From NCBI GenBank assembly GCA_964235495.1, contig CAXSAX010000001.1, positions 81,908-145,907 on the forward strand: 64,000 nucleotides of DNA, given 5' to 3'. This DNA comes from LMUY01 sp964235495. GTDB lineage: Bacteria > Pseudomonadota > Alphaproteobacteria > Acetobacterales > Acetobacteraceae. The stretch's first letter is position 1. Every line of letters starts with the position of its first letter. The position numbers were made by a program, and so were the translations under genes. The notes beneath the pieces are model-generated. The model was not told the origin of the DNA and ran no database searches. It saw only the letters and a list, made by a program, of their open reading frames with translations. Positions 33,235 through 42,349 of this stretch are shown piece by piece.

Positions 33235-34266
33235 ATAGATACTGCAGCCGACCCGTTCGCCTTCGACCTGCCGGCCGGGTCCATCGCGCAAGCGCCCGCC
33301 CGCCCCCGCGAGGCGGCGCGCCTGTTGCGGGTGGCCGATGTTATGTCGGATCGTACGGTAGCGGACCTGCCTTGGCTGCTTTCTCCCGATGACCTATTGG
33401 TAGCGAACGATACGCGGGTCATCCCGGCCCAGTTGACTGCCCGGCGCGGCTCCGCACGCATTGGGCTGACGCTGGATCGTCCATTGGCTGACGGCTCCTG
33501 GCATGCCCTGGCCCGCAACGCCCGTCGGGTCGCGCCCGGCGATGTGCTCTCGCTGGACGGCACGGAGATGCGCGCTGCCGTGGCCACTTGCAATGACGGC
33601 AGCGTCACGCTGCGGTTCGACCGAGAAGGCGAAGCCTTTGCCGCGGCGCTGCGTTCCGCCGGGGCGTTGGCCTTGCCACCCTACATCGCTCGGCCCTCCG
33701 GCCCGACCGAGGCCGATTCAGCAGACTATCAGACGGTGTTTGCCCGCGAGGAAGGCGCAGTGGCCGCTCCCACCGGCGGGCTGCACTTCACCCCTGCTCT
33801 GCTAGCGGCATTGGACGGGATGGGGGTGCGCCGCGCCACCGTCACCTTGCACGTCGGCGCCGGCACCTTCCTTCCCATGCGCGGGGACCCGGCGGCCCAC
33901 GTCATGCACCCGGAGCGCGGTGAGATCACGGAGGCAGCCGCCACCGCTATCCGTGCTGCCGCCCGGGTTGTGGCCGTGGGCACCACGACGTTGCGCCTGC
34001 TGGAGTCCGCGGCCACCCCGGACGGCGTGGCGCCGTTTCGCGGCGATACGGCGCTGTTCATCCGTCCCGGCTTCCACTTCCGCGCGGTGCATCGGCTGAT
34101 GACCAACTTCCACCTACCGCGCTCAACCCTGTTCATGCTGGTTTGCGCCTTTGCCGGCACCGAGCGGATGCGCGCCGCTTATGCCCACGCCATCGCCAGC
34201 GGATACCGCTTTTACTCCTACGGTGACTCCAGCCTGCTGGACTCTGCGTCAGGAGCGAGGTTTTGA
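33235..34266 (+). CDS. queA: S-adenosylmethionine:tRNA ribosyltransferase-isomerase QueA (non-canonical start)
   Basis: 343 residues if read from ATA at 33235. It transfers and isomerises the ribosyl group of SAM onto preQ1 in tRNA. The conserved QueA N-terminus is clearly encoded (DPFAFDLPAGSIAQ, then PARPREAARLL) but no ATG, GTG or TTG precedes it after the in-frame TAG at 33211. The first usual codon, TTG 33325, would delete about 30 conserved residues. The core is normal: DDLLVANDTRVIPAQL, ALPPYIARP, YQTVFAREEGAVAAPTGGLHF, VTLHVGAGTF, TNFHLPRSTLFMLV, GYRFYSYGDSSLL. Overlaps tgt by 4 bases. Confidence 0.85.
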   Translation: MDTAADPFAFDLPAGSIAQAPARPREAARLLRVADVMSDRTVADLPWLLSPDDLLVANDTRVIPAQLTARRGSARIGLTLDRPLADGSWHALARNARRVAPGDVLSLDGTEMRAAVATCNDGSVTLRFDREGEAFAAALRSAGALALPPYIARPSGPTEADSADYQTVFAREEGAVAAPTGGLHFTPALLAALDGMGVRRATVTLHVGAGTFLPMRGDPAAHVMHPERGEITEAAATAIRAAARVVAVGTTTLRLLESAATPDGVAPFRGDTALFIRPGFHFRAVHRLMTNFHLPRSTLFMLVCAFAGTERMRAAYAHAIASGYRFYSYGDSSLLDSASGARF

Positions 34267-35396
34267 CCTTGCGGTGGTCGCAGCAGGCCACCAACGGTGC
34301 TGCCCGCGCTGGCACCCTCCACACCGCGCACGGCGATGTGCCGACCCCGGTGTTCATGCCCGTCGGCACCGCGGGCACAGTCAAAGCGATGACGGCGGAC
34401 GGCGTGCGCGCCACCGGTGCCCAGTTGGTGCTGGGCAACACCTACCACTTGATGCTGCGCCCTGGCGCGGACCGCGTGGCGGACCTCGGCGGGCTGCATC
34501 GCTTCATGGACTGGCCTGGCCCCATCCTGACCGATTCTGGAGGCTTCCAGGTCATGTCGCTGTCCGGCCTACGCCGCATGGACGAGGACGGCGTCACCTT
34601 CCGCTCCCACCTGGACGGCACGGCGCACCGGCTGACGCCCGAAAGCTCCACCGGCATCCAGGACAAGCTTGATGCCACCATCACCATGGCGTTCGACGAA
34701 TGCACGCCGTTCCCCGCCACCGAGGAGCAGGCGGCAGCCTCCATGCAGCTCTCCATGCGCTGGGCCACCCGCTCCCGCCAGGCGTTCCGACCCCGTGCCG
34801 GGTATGGCCAGTTCGGCATCGTACAGGGCAGCGTGTTCCCCCACTTGCGCGCGGTCTCGGTCCAGGCGCTTACCCCGCTCAGCTTCGAGGGATACGCCGT
34901 TGGCGGACTGGCCGTGGGTGAGGGCCAAGCCGCCATGTTTGCCGTGCTGGACACGACGGCGCCGCTGCTGCCGCCGGGTCAGCCGCGCTACCTTATGGGC
35001 GTCGGCACGCCGGACGACCTGGTGGGCGCGGTTGGCCGCGGCATCGACATGTTCGACTGCGTGATGCCCACCCGAGCCGGACGCACCGCCCGCGCCTACA
35101 CCGCGGGAGGCGTGCTGAACCTGCGCAACGCCCGCCACGCTGCTGACCCGGCGCCGCTCGACCCGGCCTGCGCCTGCCTTGCCTGCACCCGTCACAGCCG
35201 GGCCTACCTGCACCACCTGTTCCGTGCCGGCGAAATGCTGGGGCCGATGCTGCTGACCGGGCACAATCTCACGTACTACGCCGGCCTGATGGCCGGGCTG
35301 CGCGACGCCATCGTCGCAGGCCGCCTGCCGGAGCACGCGGCCTGCGTGCGTGCGGGCTGGACGGCAGGCGCTGCCGACCACACTTCCTCCGTATGA
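34263..35396 (+). CDS. tgt: tRNA-guanine transglycosylase Tgt
   Basis: 377 residues from a TTG overlapping the queA stop (TTGA). Exchanges G34 for preQ1 in tRNAs with GUN anticodons. Catalytic D91 (ILTDSGGFQVMSL), nucleophile D265 (RGIDMFDCVMPTRAGR), substrate-binding GIVQGSV and YAVGGLAVGE, and a complete zinc site C303-x-C305-x2-C308...H334. Length is normal for the bacterial enzyme. Translationally coupled to queA and queF. Confidence 0.95.
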   Translation: MTLRWSQQATNGAARAGTLHTAHGDVPTPVFMPVGTAGTVKAMTADGVRATGAQLVLGNTYHLMLRPGADRVADLGGLHRFMDWPGPILTDSGGFQVMSLSGLRRMDEDGVTFRSHLDGTAHRLTPESSTGIQDKLDATITMAFDECTPFPATEEQAAASMQLSMRWATRSRQAFRPRAGYGQFGIVQGSVFPHLRAVSVQALTPLSFEGYAVGGLAVGEGQAAMFAVLDTTAPLLPPGQPRYLMGVGTPDDLVGAVGRGIDMFDCVMPTRAGRTARAYTAGGVLNLRNARHAADPAPLDPACACLACTRHSRAYLHHLFRAGEMLGPMLLTGHNLTYYAGLMAGLRDAIVAGRLPEHAACVRAGWTAGAADHTSSV

Positions 35397-35857
35397 CCGA
35401 CGCACCCTATGCCGGGCTGACCCAGCTCGGTCGTCCCACCACCTTGCCCGCCTCTCCGGCCGAGGCCGTACTGGAACGGGTGCCCAGCCCGCACCAGGGC
35501 CAAGACTACGTGGTCCGTTTCACCTCACCGGAGTTTACCTCGCTCTGCCCACTGACTGGGCAGCCGGATTTTGCTCACATTATGATCGACTACATCCCCA
35601 ATGAGTGGCTGGTGGAAAGCAAGTCGCTCAAGCTGTTTCTGGGCAGCTTCCGCAACCACGGTGCGTTCCACGAGGCCTGTACCATGGAGGTCGCGGACCG
35701 GCTGGTGCATTTGGTGGCACCTCGCTGGCTGCGGATCGGCGCCTATTGGTATCCGCGCGGCGGCATCCCGATCGACGTGTTTTGGCAGACCAGCGCACCA
35801 CCGCCGGGCGCATGGGTGCCGGATCAGAGCGTGCCGCCGTATCGTGGCCGGGGCTGA
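35393..35857 (+). CDS. queF: NADPH-dependent 7-cyano-7-deazaguanine reductase QueF
   Basis: 154 residues, the short single-domain (YkvM-like) form. Reduces preQ0 to preQ1. Active-site C52 (SLCPLTGQPD) and D59, plus the signature ESKSLKLFLGSFRNHG...HE at 75-94. ATG overlaps the tgt stop. Makes the substrate that Tgt inserts, so gene order follows the pathway apart from reading direction. Confidence 0.95.
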   Translation: MTDAPYAGLTQLGRPTTLPASPAEAVLERVPSPHQGQDYVVRFTSPEFTSLCPLTGQPDFAHIMIDYIPNEWLVESKSLKLFLGSFRNHGAFHEACTMEVADRLVHLVAPRWLRIGAYWYPRGGIPIDVFWQTSAPPPGAWVPDQSVPPYRGRG

Positions 35858-36878
35858 CCCGAAGGCGGCGATTCGCGCCAAAGCGTTCGCCATCGGCTTC
35901 GACGCCGTCGGCTTCGCACCTGCGTCGCTGGGACCGGAAGCGCGCGAGCGACTGGGCGCGTTTCTCACCGCAGGACAGCACGGCGACATGGGCTGGCTGG
36001 CGGAGCGCACCGCCGAGCGCAGCCACCCGAAGGCACTGTGGGCTGAAGCGCGCAGCGTGGTAGCCTTAGGTGTGTCCTACGCCCCTGCTGCTGACCCGTT
36101 GGCCACGATAGGGCGGCCCGACTGCGGCAACATCTCCGTCTATGCCCGCAACCGCGACTACCACGAGTTGGTAAAGGGTATGCTTAAGCACTTGGCCCAG
36201 TTTGTTGCCAGCCGGTTTGGCCCGGCGGTCAAGGTGTTTGTGGACACGGCGCCCGTGATGGAGAAACCGCTCGCCGCCGCCGCCGGGTTGGGCTGGCAGG
36301 GCAAGCACACCAACTTGGTATCCCGCGCTCACGGTTCTTGGCTGTTCCTCGGCGAAATCTACACCACGCTCGACTTGCCGCCCGACCCGCCGCACGCCGA
36401 CCGTTGCGGCAGCTGCACGCGCTGCCTGCAAGCCTGCCCAACGGACGCCTTTCCTGCGCCTTACCGGTTGGATGCCACGCGCTGCATCTCGTATCTCACC
36501 ATCGAGCACCGCGGCCCCATCCCCGTGGCGCTACGCCCGGCGATGGGCAACCGCATTTACGGTTGCGACGACTGCTTGGCCGTCTGCCCATGGAACCGCT
36601 TTGCCGCGGCATCCCAGCACGCCAAGCTACAGGCGCGGCCGGAGATGGAAGCGCCCGAGTTGGCCCACCTGGCCACTTTGGACGACACCAGCTTCCGCGC
36701 GCTGTTTGCCGGCTCTCCAGTCAAGCGCATCGGGCGGGACCGGTTGGTCCGCAACGTGGCCATCGCCATCGGCAACTCGGCCGATCAGGCCTTGCGCCCC
36801 GTCGCTGCCCGGCTGGCGGCCGACGTGAACCCAGTGGTGGCGGAAGCGGGGGCTTGGGCGATGGCGCGGCTGGCGTAG
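35844..36878 (+). CDS. queG: Epoxyqueuosine reductase QueG
   Basis: 344 residues from GTG 35844, overlapping queF by 14 bases; no better start exists downstream before AIRAKAFAIGFDAVGFAPA. Cobalamin- and Fe-S-dependent last step of queuosine synthesis. Visible: GDMGWLAER, YARNRDYHELVKGML, FVDTAPVMEKPLAAAAGLGWQGKHTNL, and two ferredoxin-type cluster motifs, CGSCTRCLQACPTDAF and YGCDDCLAVCPWN. A HEAT-like C-terminal end (VRNVAIAIGNS) is present. With queA, tgt and queF it completes preQ0 to Q. Confidence 0.93.
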   Translation: MAGADPKAAIRAKAFAIGFDAVGFAPASLGPEARERLGAFLTAGQHGDMGWLAERTAERSHPKALWAEARSVVALGVSYAPAADPLATIGRPDCGNISVYARNRDYHELVKGMLKHLAQFVASRFGPAVKVFVDTAPVMEKPLAAAAGLGWQGKHTNLVSRAHGSWLFLGEIYTTLDLPPDPPHADRCGSCTRCLQACPTDAFPAPYRLDATRCISYLTIEHRGPIPVALRPAMGNRIYGCDDCLAVCPWNRFAAASQHAKLQARPEMEAPELAHLATLDDTSFRALFAGSPVKRIGRDRLVRNVAIAIGNSADQALRPVAARLAADVNPVVAEAGAWAMARLA

Positions 36879-36889
36879 GGCCAATTGCT

Positions 36890-37330
36890 ATCCATACCGA
36901 CCTGCCTTTCCTCTCGGTGGTAACCGAACATGGTGCACGGCTATTTGGCTTTGCGCTGCTTGCGGCTGGGTCGGCAATGATGTCGATGCGGGCTGCGTTC
37001 TCGCTGGCGGCAGGAATGGGAGATGCTGAGCGTCTGCTTGACGCAGCGAATGAACAGCTTGATCGCCCAGCGGCGCTTGCAGCTTGGCGCCGCACGCCTT
37101 GCGGGAGAACCACGCCCCGGTCGCGCTGAGCCCGCTGAGCCCGCTGAGCGAGACTGTGGTGTTGGTCAGATGTCCTGCCCCGCCAAAGGTTGCGGCGCGT
37201 GACGTCCACCTTGCTGCACGATGGCCGCAAACAGGCTGGCATCGGCGTCGGCCAGGGTCGAGCGGCATTGGACGGGCATTCAGGAATGGAGCCGCGCCAC
37301 ATGGCCCTGTATCGCGCCCATGATCTTGAG
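36890..37330 (-). pseudogene. IS4-family transposase C-terminal remnant
   Basis: Reverse strand reads CKRRWAIKLFIRCVKQTLSI, matching the YxxRWxIELFFKWIKQ region (catalytic Glu region) of IS4-type transposases, then in another frame ASENAARIDIIAD, matching SENAVRIQI. Here the E of IELFF is K. Frames are broken and upstream parts unrecognisable. It fills the gap between queG and the DUF1489 gene; nothing else is seen in 36879-37360. Confidence 0.55.
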
Positions 37331-37360
37331 TACATCGGTGCGAATGGCCTCTGGTATGAG

Positions 37361-37774
37361 TTACAACAACCCCAGCTCCCGCAGCCGCTGCGCCATCGCG
37401 TGCGGCATGGCGGCTTCGGGCGCATCCTTTGTCAGATCCTGCGGCGCGTCGGCGGCTTCCAGGTAACGCCAGCCCTGGAATGCCTTGACCGGCCGGCCCT
37501 GCACGGAAACCAGCGCCGGGTCGAGCAGGATGGCGGTGCAGGGGCTGCCATCCGGGCGCAGGGCAGGGTTCAGCCCGGTGATGCGCTGGCGGACCAGCAG
37601 CGTGCCGCCGATCACCCAGTAGAGCGAGCCGCCGTCCAGCACCTCCGGGGCGCGGCGAGGCCGGTTGCGGGTCAGGTGAGCGAGCGGCGGGTCATGCGCG
37701 GTGCGGTGCGCCTGCAGGATGCGCAGGTGGGCCGGATCGCGCACGCCGACGCCCATTTTGATGAGGTGAAGCAT
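37361..37774 (-). CDS. DUF1489 family protein
   Basis: 137 residues. The start MLHLIKMGVGVRDPAHL and the motif RRAPEVLDGGSLYWVIGGTLLVRQRITGL, followed by LDPALVSVQGRPVKAFQGWRYL, are the hallmarks of this conserved alphaproteobacterial family of unknown function. Length matches the family. It is divergent from the aapJQMP operon with about 145 bp between. No membrane segment or signal peptide. Confidence 0.88.
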   Translation of the reverse strand: MLHLIKMGVGVRDPAHLRILQAHRTAHDPPLAHLTRNRPRRAPEVLDGGSLYWVIGGTLLVRQRITGLNPALRPDGSPCTAILLDPALVSVQGRPVKAFQGWRYLEAADAPQDLTKDAPEAAMPHAMAQRLRELGLL

Positions 37775-37920
37775 CCTGCCTCAATTCGCGCAGAGTCGGG
37801 TGCAACGCCAGGGGCCATCGCAGCTGACGGCGTTTCCCAGTTGACGGATTGACTTGCGTTGCGATCACGGCGATGTCGCGTTGGTTGCAGGGCAGCCCTG
37901 CGACCAGCAAGGGTATGGGC

Positions 37921-38943
37921 ATGACGAGTTCCAAGGTGGCGGGCATTATCGCGTTCGCGGCCAGCCTGGCCGTCGGGGCGCACGCGCAAGGCTCCGGCTC
38001 GGCCACCATCGATGCCGTGCGGGCCCACGGCCAGTTGAGTTGCGGCGTCACCACGGGGGTCGCCGGGTTCTCCCTGCCGGACAGTCAGGGGGTGGAGCGT
38101 GGGATCGACGCCGATAATTGCCGCACCCTCGCCGCCGCTGTGCTGGGGGATGCGACCAAGGTCAAGTACGTGCCGCTCACCACCGTCAACCGGTTCACAG
38201 CGCTGCAATCGGGCGAAATAGATGTGCTGATCCGCGAGACCACCTGGACGCTCGGCCGCGAGGCCAGCCTGGGGCTCGAGTTCGCAGACGTGAACTACTA
38301 TGACGGCACCGGCTTCCTGGTGAAGAAGTCCGCAGGGGTGACGGCCGCCAAGCAGATGGACGGGGCCACCATCTGCGTGCAGCCCGGCACCAGCACCGAG
38401 CTCGCGATCGATGACTATTTCCGCAACAACACCATCAAGTTCACCCCCGTCGAGATTCAGGACCTGACCGAGATTCAGGGCGCCTTCCTGTCCGGCCGGT
38501 GCGATGCCTACTCGACGGACAGCTCGGCGCTAGCGGCGTTCCGGTTCCAGCAAGGCGCCAAGGCGGATGACCTTGTGCTGTTGCCGGAGATCATCAGCAA
38601 GGAGCCGCTCGGGCCGATGGTGCGCAAGGGCGACGACAAGTGGCTGGATGTGGTGAAGTGGACGCACTATGCCGAATTGGCGGCGGAAGAGGCCGGCATC
38701 ACCAGCAAGACCATCGACAGCTTTGCCTCCTCTGCCAACCCGGACATCAAACGGCTGCTGGGCACGGAAGGCGACATGGGCAAGGCACTCGGGCTGGACA
38801 ACAAGTGGGCGTACAACGCGATCAAGCAGGTCGGCAATTTCGGCGAGATCTGGGACCGCAACATCACTGTGCTAGGGGTGCCGCGGGGCATCAACAACCT
38901 ATGGAACAAGGGCGGTCTGCAATACCCACCGCCAATCCGCTGA
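37921..38943 (+). CDS. aapJ: General L-amino-acid ABC transporter, periplasmic binding protein AapJ
   Basis: 340 residues from ATG 37921 (AAGGG about 8 bases upstream), with signal peptide ending GAHAQ. Family 3 solute-binding protein: VRAHGQLSCGVTTGVAGFSLPDSQG, FTALQSGEIDVLIRETTWTLGRE, YDGTGFLVKK, ICVQPGTSTELAIDDYFR, LSGRCDAYSTDSSALAAFR and the C-terminal NLWNKGGLQYPPPIR typical of AapJ/BztA. First gene of aapJQMP; broad amino-acid uptake. Confidence 0.93.
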   Translation: MTSSKVAGIIAFAASLAVGAHAQGSGSATIDAVRAHGQLSCGVTTGVAGFSLPDSQGVERGIDADNCRTLAAAVLGDATKVKYVPLTTVNRFTALQSGEIDVLIRETTWTLGREASLGLEFADVNYYDGTGFLVKKSAGVTAAKQMDGATICVQPGTSTELAIDDYFRNNTIKFTPVEIQDLTEIQGAFLSGRCDAYSTDSSALAAFRFQQGAKADDLVLLPEIISKEPLGPMVRKGDDKWLDVVKWTHYAELAAEEAGITSKTIDSFASSANPDIKRLLGTEGDMGKALGLDNKWAYNAIKQVGNFGEIWDRNITVLGVPRGINNLWNKGGLQYPPPIR

Positions 38944-38952
38944 CGCCGCGCC

Positions 38953-40164
38953 ATGTCCGCCGCCGCCGCTGACCCGCCGCTACAGCCGCCCCGCGCCGCC
39001 CCACGCCGCCGAATGCGGCTGTCCTGGTCAGACCCGGCGTTGCGCAACGTCGTCTGGCAGGGCGTGGTGGTGGCTGTGTTCGCCGCTATCGTGGCCTACT
39101 TGGTGCACAACACGCGCACCAACCTAGCCGCCCGCCACATCGCCACCGGGTTCGCCTTCCTCGGACGCAACGCTGGCATCCCGATCGGCGAGAGTCTGCT
39201 GCCGTACAATCCGGCGGTCAGCACCTACGGCGAAGCGCTGGTCATCGGTGTCCTGAACACGCTCAAAGTGGCGGTGGTCGGCATTGTGCTGGCCACGGTG
39301 CTGGGCACGCTGATCGGGGTGGCGCGGCTATCGCGGAACTGGCTGCTGGCGCGCGTAGCGGCTGTTTACGTGGAGGTGGTGCGCGACGTGCCGCTGCTGC
39401 TGCAGCTGTTCTTCTGGTACATGCTGCTGCGGACGCTGCCCTCCGTGCGGGACGCGGCCAACCCGCTGCCGGGCGTGTTCCTGTCCAACCGAGGCGTCAA
39501 GCTGCCGCTGCTGGACTGGCAGCCGGCGCATAGCTGGGCGCTGGCAGCGTTTGGACTGGGGCTGGCCGGCACGGCGGCGTGGTCCCGCCTGGCGGCCCGG
39601 CGGCAGGCGGAGACGGGGGTGCGCCCGCCGGTGTGGCCGGTGGCCGTCGCACTGCTGGCGGGGCTGCCGCTGCTGGCCTGGGCGGCGCTCGGGGCGCCGT
39701 TCCAGCTGGACATGCCGGTCAAGGGCGGCTTCAACTTCCGCGGCGGTGGCACCCTAAGCCCAGAGTACGTGGCGTTGACGGCGGGGCTGGTGTTCTACAC
39801 CGCCTCCTACATCGCCGAGATCGTGCGTTCCGGCATCCAGGCGGTGGCACAGGGCCAGTGGGAGGCTGGCGCCGCCCTCGGCCTGCGCCCGGGCGCCGTG
39901 CTCCGCCGCATCGTGCTGCCGCAGGCGCTGCGGGTGGTGATCCCGCCGATGACCAGCCAGTTCCTCAACCTGACCAAAAACAGCTCGCTGGCCGTGGCGA
40001 TCGGCTACCAGGACGTGGTGTCGATCGACCAAACGACGCTGAACCAGACCGGGCAGGCCGTGGAGGGAATCAGTCTCCTGATGGCGGTGTTCCTAGCGAT
40101 CAGCCTGTCGATCAGCCTGCTGATGAACTGGTATAACGCCCGTCTTGCGCTGGTGGGGCGGTGA
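38953..40164 (+). CDS. aapQ: General L-amino-acid ABC transporter permease AapQ
   Basis: 403 residues. Long form of the HisM-type permease, as in AapQ/BztB, with about eight membrane segments: an N-terminal helix (VVVAVFAAIVAYLVHNT), the permease core with FFWYMLLRTLPSVRDA, an inserted loop, and the EAA-type cytoplasmic motif EAGAALGLRPGAVLRRIVLPQALRVVIPP followed by NLTKNSSLAVAIGYQDV. Starts 9 bases after aapJ and overlaps aapM by 4 bases (GTGA). Confidence 0.92.
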   Translation: MSAAAADPPLQPPRAAPRRRMRLSWSDPALRNVVWQGVVVAVFAAIVAYLVHNTRTNLAARHIATGFAFLGRNAGIPIGESLLPYNPAVSTYGEALVIGVLNTLKVAVVGIVLATVLGTLIGVARLSRNWLLARVAAVYVEVVRDVPLLLQLFFWYMLLRTLPSVRDAANPLPGVFLSNRGVKLPLLDWQPAHSWALAAFGLGLAGTAAWSRLAARRQAETGVRPPVWPVAVALLAGLPLLAWAALGAPFQLDMPVKGGFNFRGGGTLSPEYVALTAGLVFYTASYIAEIVRSGIQAVAQGQWEAGAALGLRPGAVLRRIVLPQALRVVIPPMTSQFLNLTKNSSLAVAIGYQDVVSIDQTTLNQTGQAVEGISLLMAVFLAISLSISLLMNWYNARLALVGR

Positions 40165-41321
40165 GCGACCTCGCCGACCCGGTTCCGGCCACCGCCGGGT
40201 CGGCGGCAGCGGTGCTGCCTGGCCGCAGCCGTCCGCTCAGCCGAGTGCACGGCCCGGCGGCGTGGCTGCGGGCTAACCTGTTCGGTTCCTGGGCGTCCGG
40301 CCTGGCGACGGTCGTGTTTGGGGCGTTGCTGCTGCGATACGGCATCAGCTTCTTCGGGTGGGCGGTGGTGAACGCCGTATGGTCCGTGCCGCAGGGCGCG
40401 TCTGGTCCGGACACCAGCGCCTGCCGGGCGGTGCAGGGCATGGGGGCGTGTTGGGCGGTGATCGCCGACAAATACCGCTTCATCCTGTTCGGGCGCTATC
40501 CGTTCGCCGAGCAGTGGCGGCCGGCCGCGGCGGTGGCGCTGTTCATCGGGCTGTATGCCGTGTCCGCCTGGCGCCGGGCCTGGCGGCGGGAACTGGCGCT
40601 GGTGTGGGTGGGCACACTGGCCGCCATCGGCGTGCTGATGTGGGGCGGCGTGCCGGGCCTCGCCTTCGTGCCGCAGGACGAGTGGGGTGGGCTGCCGCTG
40701 ACGCTGATCCTGGCGACCTTTGGGCTGGCGTTCGCCTTCCCGCTCGCCGTGCTGGTGGCGCTGGGCCGCCGCTCGGCCCACCTGCCCGCCGTGCGGGTGC
40801 TATGCGTGCTGTACGTGGAGCTGATCCGCGGAGTGCCGCTGATCACCCTGCTGTTCATGGCCAGCGTGATGTTCCCGCTGTTCTTGCCGGAGGGGATGGA
40901 TGTGGACAAGCTGTTGCGCGCCCAGGTCGCCATCATCCTGTTTGCCGCCGCCTATCTCGCCGAGGTGGTGCGCGGCGGCTTGCAAGCGCTGCCCAAGGGA
41001 CAGTACGAGGCGGCAGACGCGCTCGGACTGTCGTACTGGCGCAAGACCGGGCTGATCGTGCTGCCGCAGGCGCTGCGGCTGGTGATCCCGCCGCTGGTCA
41101 ACACCTTCATCGGCTTCTTCAAGGATACCAGCCTGGTGCTGATCATCGGCCTGTTCGACCTGCTCTCCGCCGGCAAGATTGCGCTCAGCGAGCCGGCCTG
41201 GTCCGCCTACTCCACGGAGGTGTACCTGGTGCTGGCCGCGATCTACTTCGCGTTCTGCGCCACCATGGCTCGCTACTCGCGCGGCCTGGAGCGCGAGTTC
41301 TCCCGCTCGCTCAACCGGTGA
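40161..41321 (+). CDS. aapM: General L-amino-acid ABC transporter permease AapM
   Basis: 386 residues, GTG start overlapping aapQ. Hydrophobic permease with the family pattern FGSWASGLATVVFGALLLRY, a large periplasmic loop (GSG-like QGASGPDTSACRAVQGMGACWAVIADKYRFILFGRYP, the BztC/AapM hallmark), then LCVLYVELIRGVPLITLLFMAS and the EAA motif EAADALGLSYWRKTGLIVLPQALRLVIPPLVNTFIG. Forms the channel with AapQ. The stop overlaps the aapP start (GTGA). Confidence 0.92.
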   Translation: MSDLADPVPATAGSAAAVLPGRSRPLSRVHGPAAWLRANLFGSWASGLATVVFGALLLRYGISFFGWAVVNAVWSVPQGASGPDTSACRAVQGMGACWAVIADKYRFILFGRYPFAEQWRPAAAVALFIGLYAVSAWRRAWRRELALVWVGTLAAIGVLMWGGVPGLAFVPQDEWGGLPLTLILATFGLAFAFPLAVLVALGRRSAHLPAVRVLCVLYVELIRGVPLITLLFMASVMFPLFLPEGMDVDKLLRAQVAIILFAAAYLAEVVRGGLQALPKGQYEAADALGLSYWRKTGLIVLPQALRLVIPPLVNTFIGFFKDTSLVLIIGLFDLLSAGKIALSEPAWSAYSTEVYLVLAAIYFAFCATMARYSRGLEREFSRSLNR

Positions 41322-42070
41322 GCGGCGCCAACGCCCCGGCCATCCTGCTGGACCGGGTGAACAAGTGGTACGGCGTGATGCACGTGCTGCGGGATGTGTC
41401 GCTGACAGTGGGGCAAGGCGAGCGGGTGGTGGTGTGCGGGCCGTCCGGCTCTGGCAAATCGACTATGATCCGCTGCATCAACCGGCTGGAGGCGCACCAG
41501 GAAGGCCGCATCCTGGTAGACGGCACGGAGCTGACCGATGACCTGCGCGCGCTGGATGTGGTGCGGCGCGAGGTCGGCATGGTGTTCCAGTCATTCAACC
41601 TGTTCCCGCACCTGACCATCTTGGAGAACTGCACGCTGGCGCCGATCTGGGTGCGCAAGGTGCCCCGCGCGGAAGCGGAGGAACTGGCGATGGAGTATCT
41701 GCGCCGGGTCAGGATTCCGGAGCAGGCAGGGAAGTACCCGGGCCAGTTGTCGGGCGGGCAGCAACAGCGGGTGGCGATCGCGCGGGCGCTGTGCATGAAG
41801 CCGAAGATCATGCTGTTCGACGAGCCGACCTCGGCGCTGGACCCGGAGATGATCAAGGAGGTGCTGGACACGATGGTGGGGCTGGCGGAGACCGGCATGA
41901 CGATGGTGTGCGTGACGCACGAGATGGGGTTTGCGCGCAAGGTGGCGGACCGGGTGGTGTTCATGGACCGCGGCGAGATCGTGGAGGCAGGGCCGCCGGA
42001 GGAGATGTTCGAGCGACCGCAAACGGAGCGTTTGAGGGGATTTTTAAGCCAAATTTTGAAGGAACATTGA
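41318..42070 (+). CDS. aapP: General L-amino-acid ABC transporter ATPase AapP
   Basis: 250 residues from the GTG overlapping aapM. Complete polar-amino-acid ABC ATPase: Walker A GPSGSGKST, Q-loop MVFQSFNLFPHLTILEN, signature LSGGQQQRVAIARAL, Walker B IMLFDEPTSALDPEM, and switch histidine VCVTHEMGFA. Last gene of the operon. The C-terminus RLRGFLSQILKEH is typical. Confidence 0.95.
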   Translation: MSGANAPAILLDRVNKWYGVMHVLRDVSLTVGQGERVVVCGPSGSGKSTMIRCINRLEAHQEGRILVDGTELTDDLRALDVVRREVGMVFQSFNLFPHLTILENCTLAPIWVRKVPRAEAEELAMEYLRRVRIPEQAGKYPGQLSGGQQQRVAIARALCMKPKIMLFDEPTSALDPEMIKEVLDTMVGLAETGMTMVCVTHEMGFARKVADRVVFMDRGEIVEAGPPEEMFERPQTERLRGFLSQILKEH

Positions 42071-42349
42071 TGTTGGAGATTATTTGCAGGCTGCTTATGA
42101 AAATAGAGTATTAGGTCGTAAGCAAAACAACATGGGTTCACCTACTGAAAAATAGCTGCTGCTTATAAATGCAAGGTTTATAGGTAAGAGACATAGAACA
42201 GCATAGCAATATGTCTGGCATCAGATTGGATCATCTCTTCCTTCCGTATCTTTGAGCGCGTTAGTGCTCATCCAGGATCATATATGGTCTGGCATCGCGT
42301 GCGCTCGGAGGGCGTCGGCTCGCTCGGGAAAAGCTCCAAGGCAGCGTCT
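42071..42349. other. AT-rich intergenic stretch
   Basis: From the aapP stop to about 42290 the sequence is conspicuously A/T-rich for this genome (runs such as GAAAATAGAGTATTAG and GCTTATAAATGCAAGG). No ORF with a credible start, no T-run terminator and no transposase motif was found. It could be a promoter-rich or horizontally acquired scar. Confidence 0.4.
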
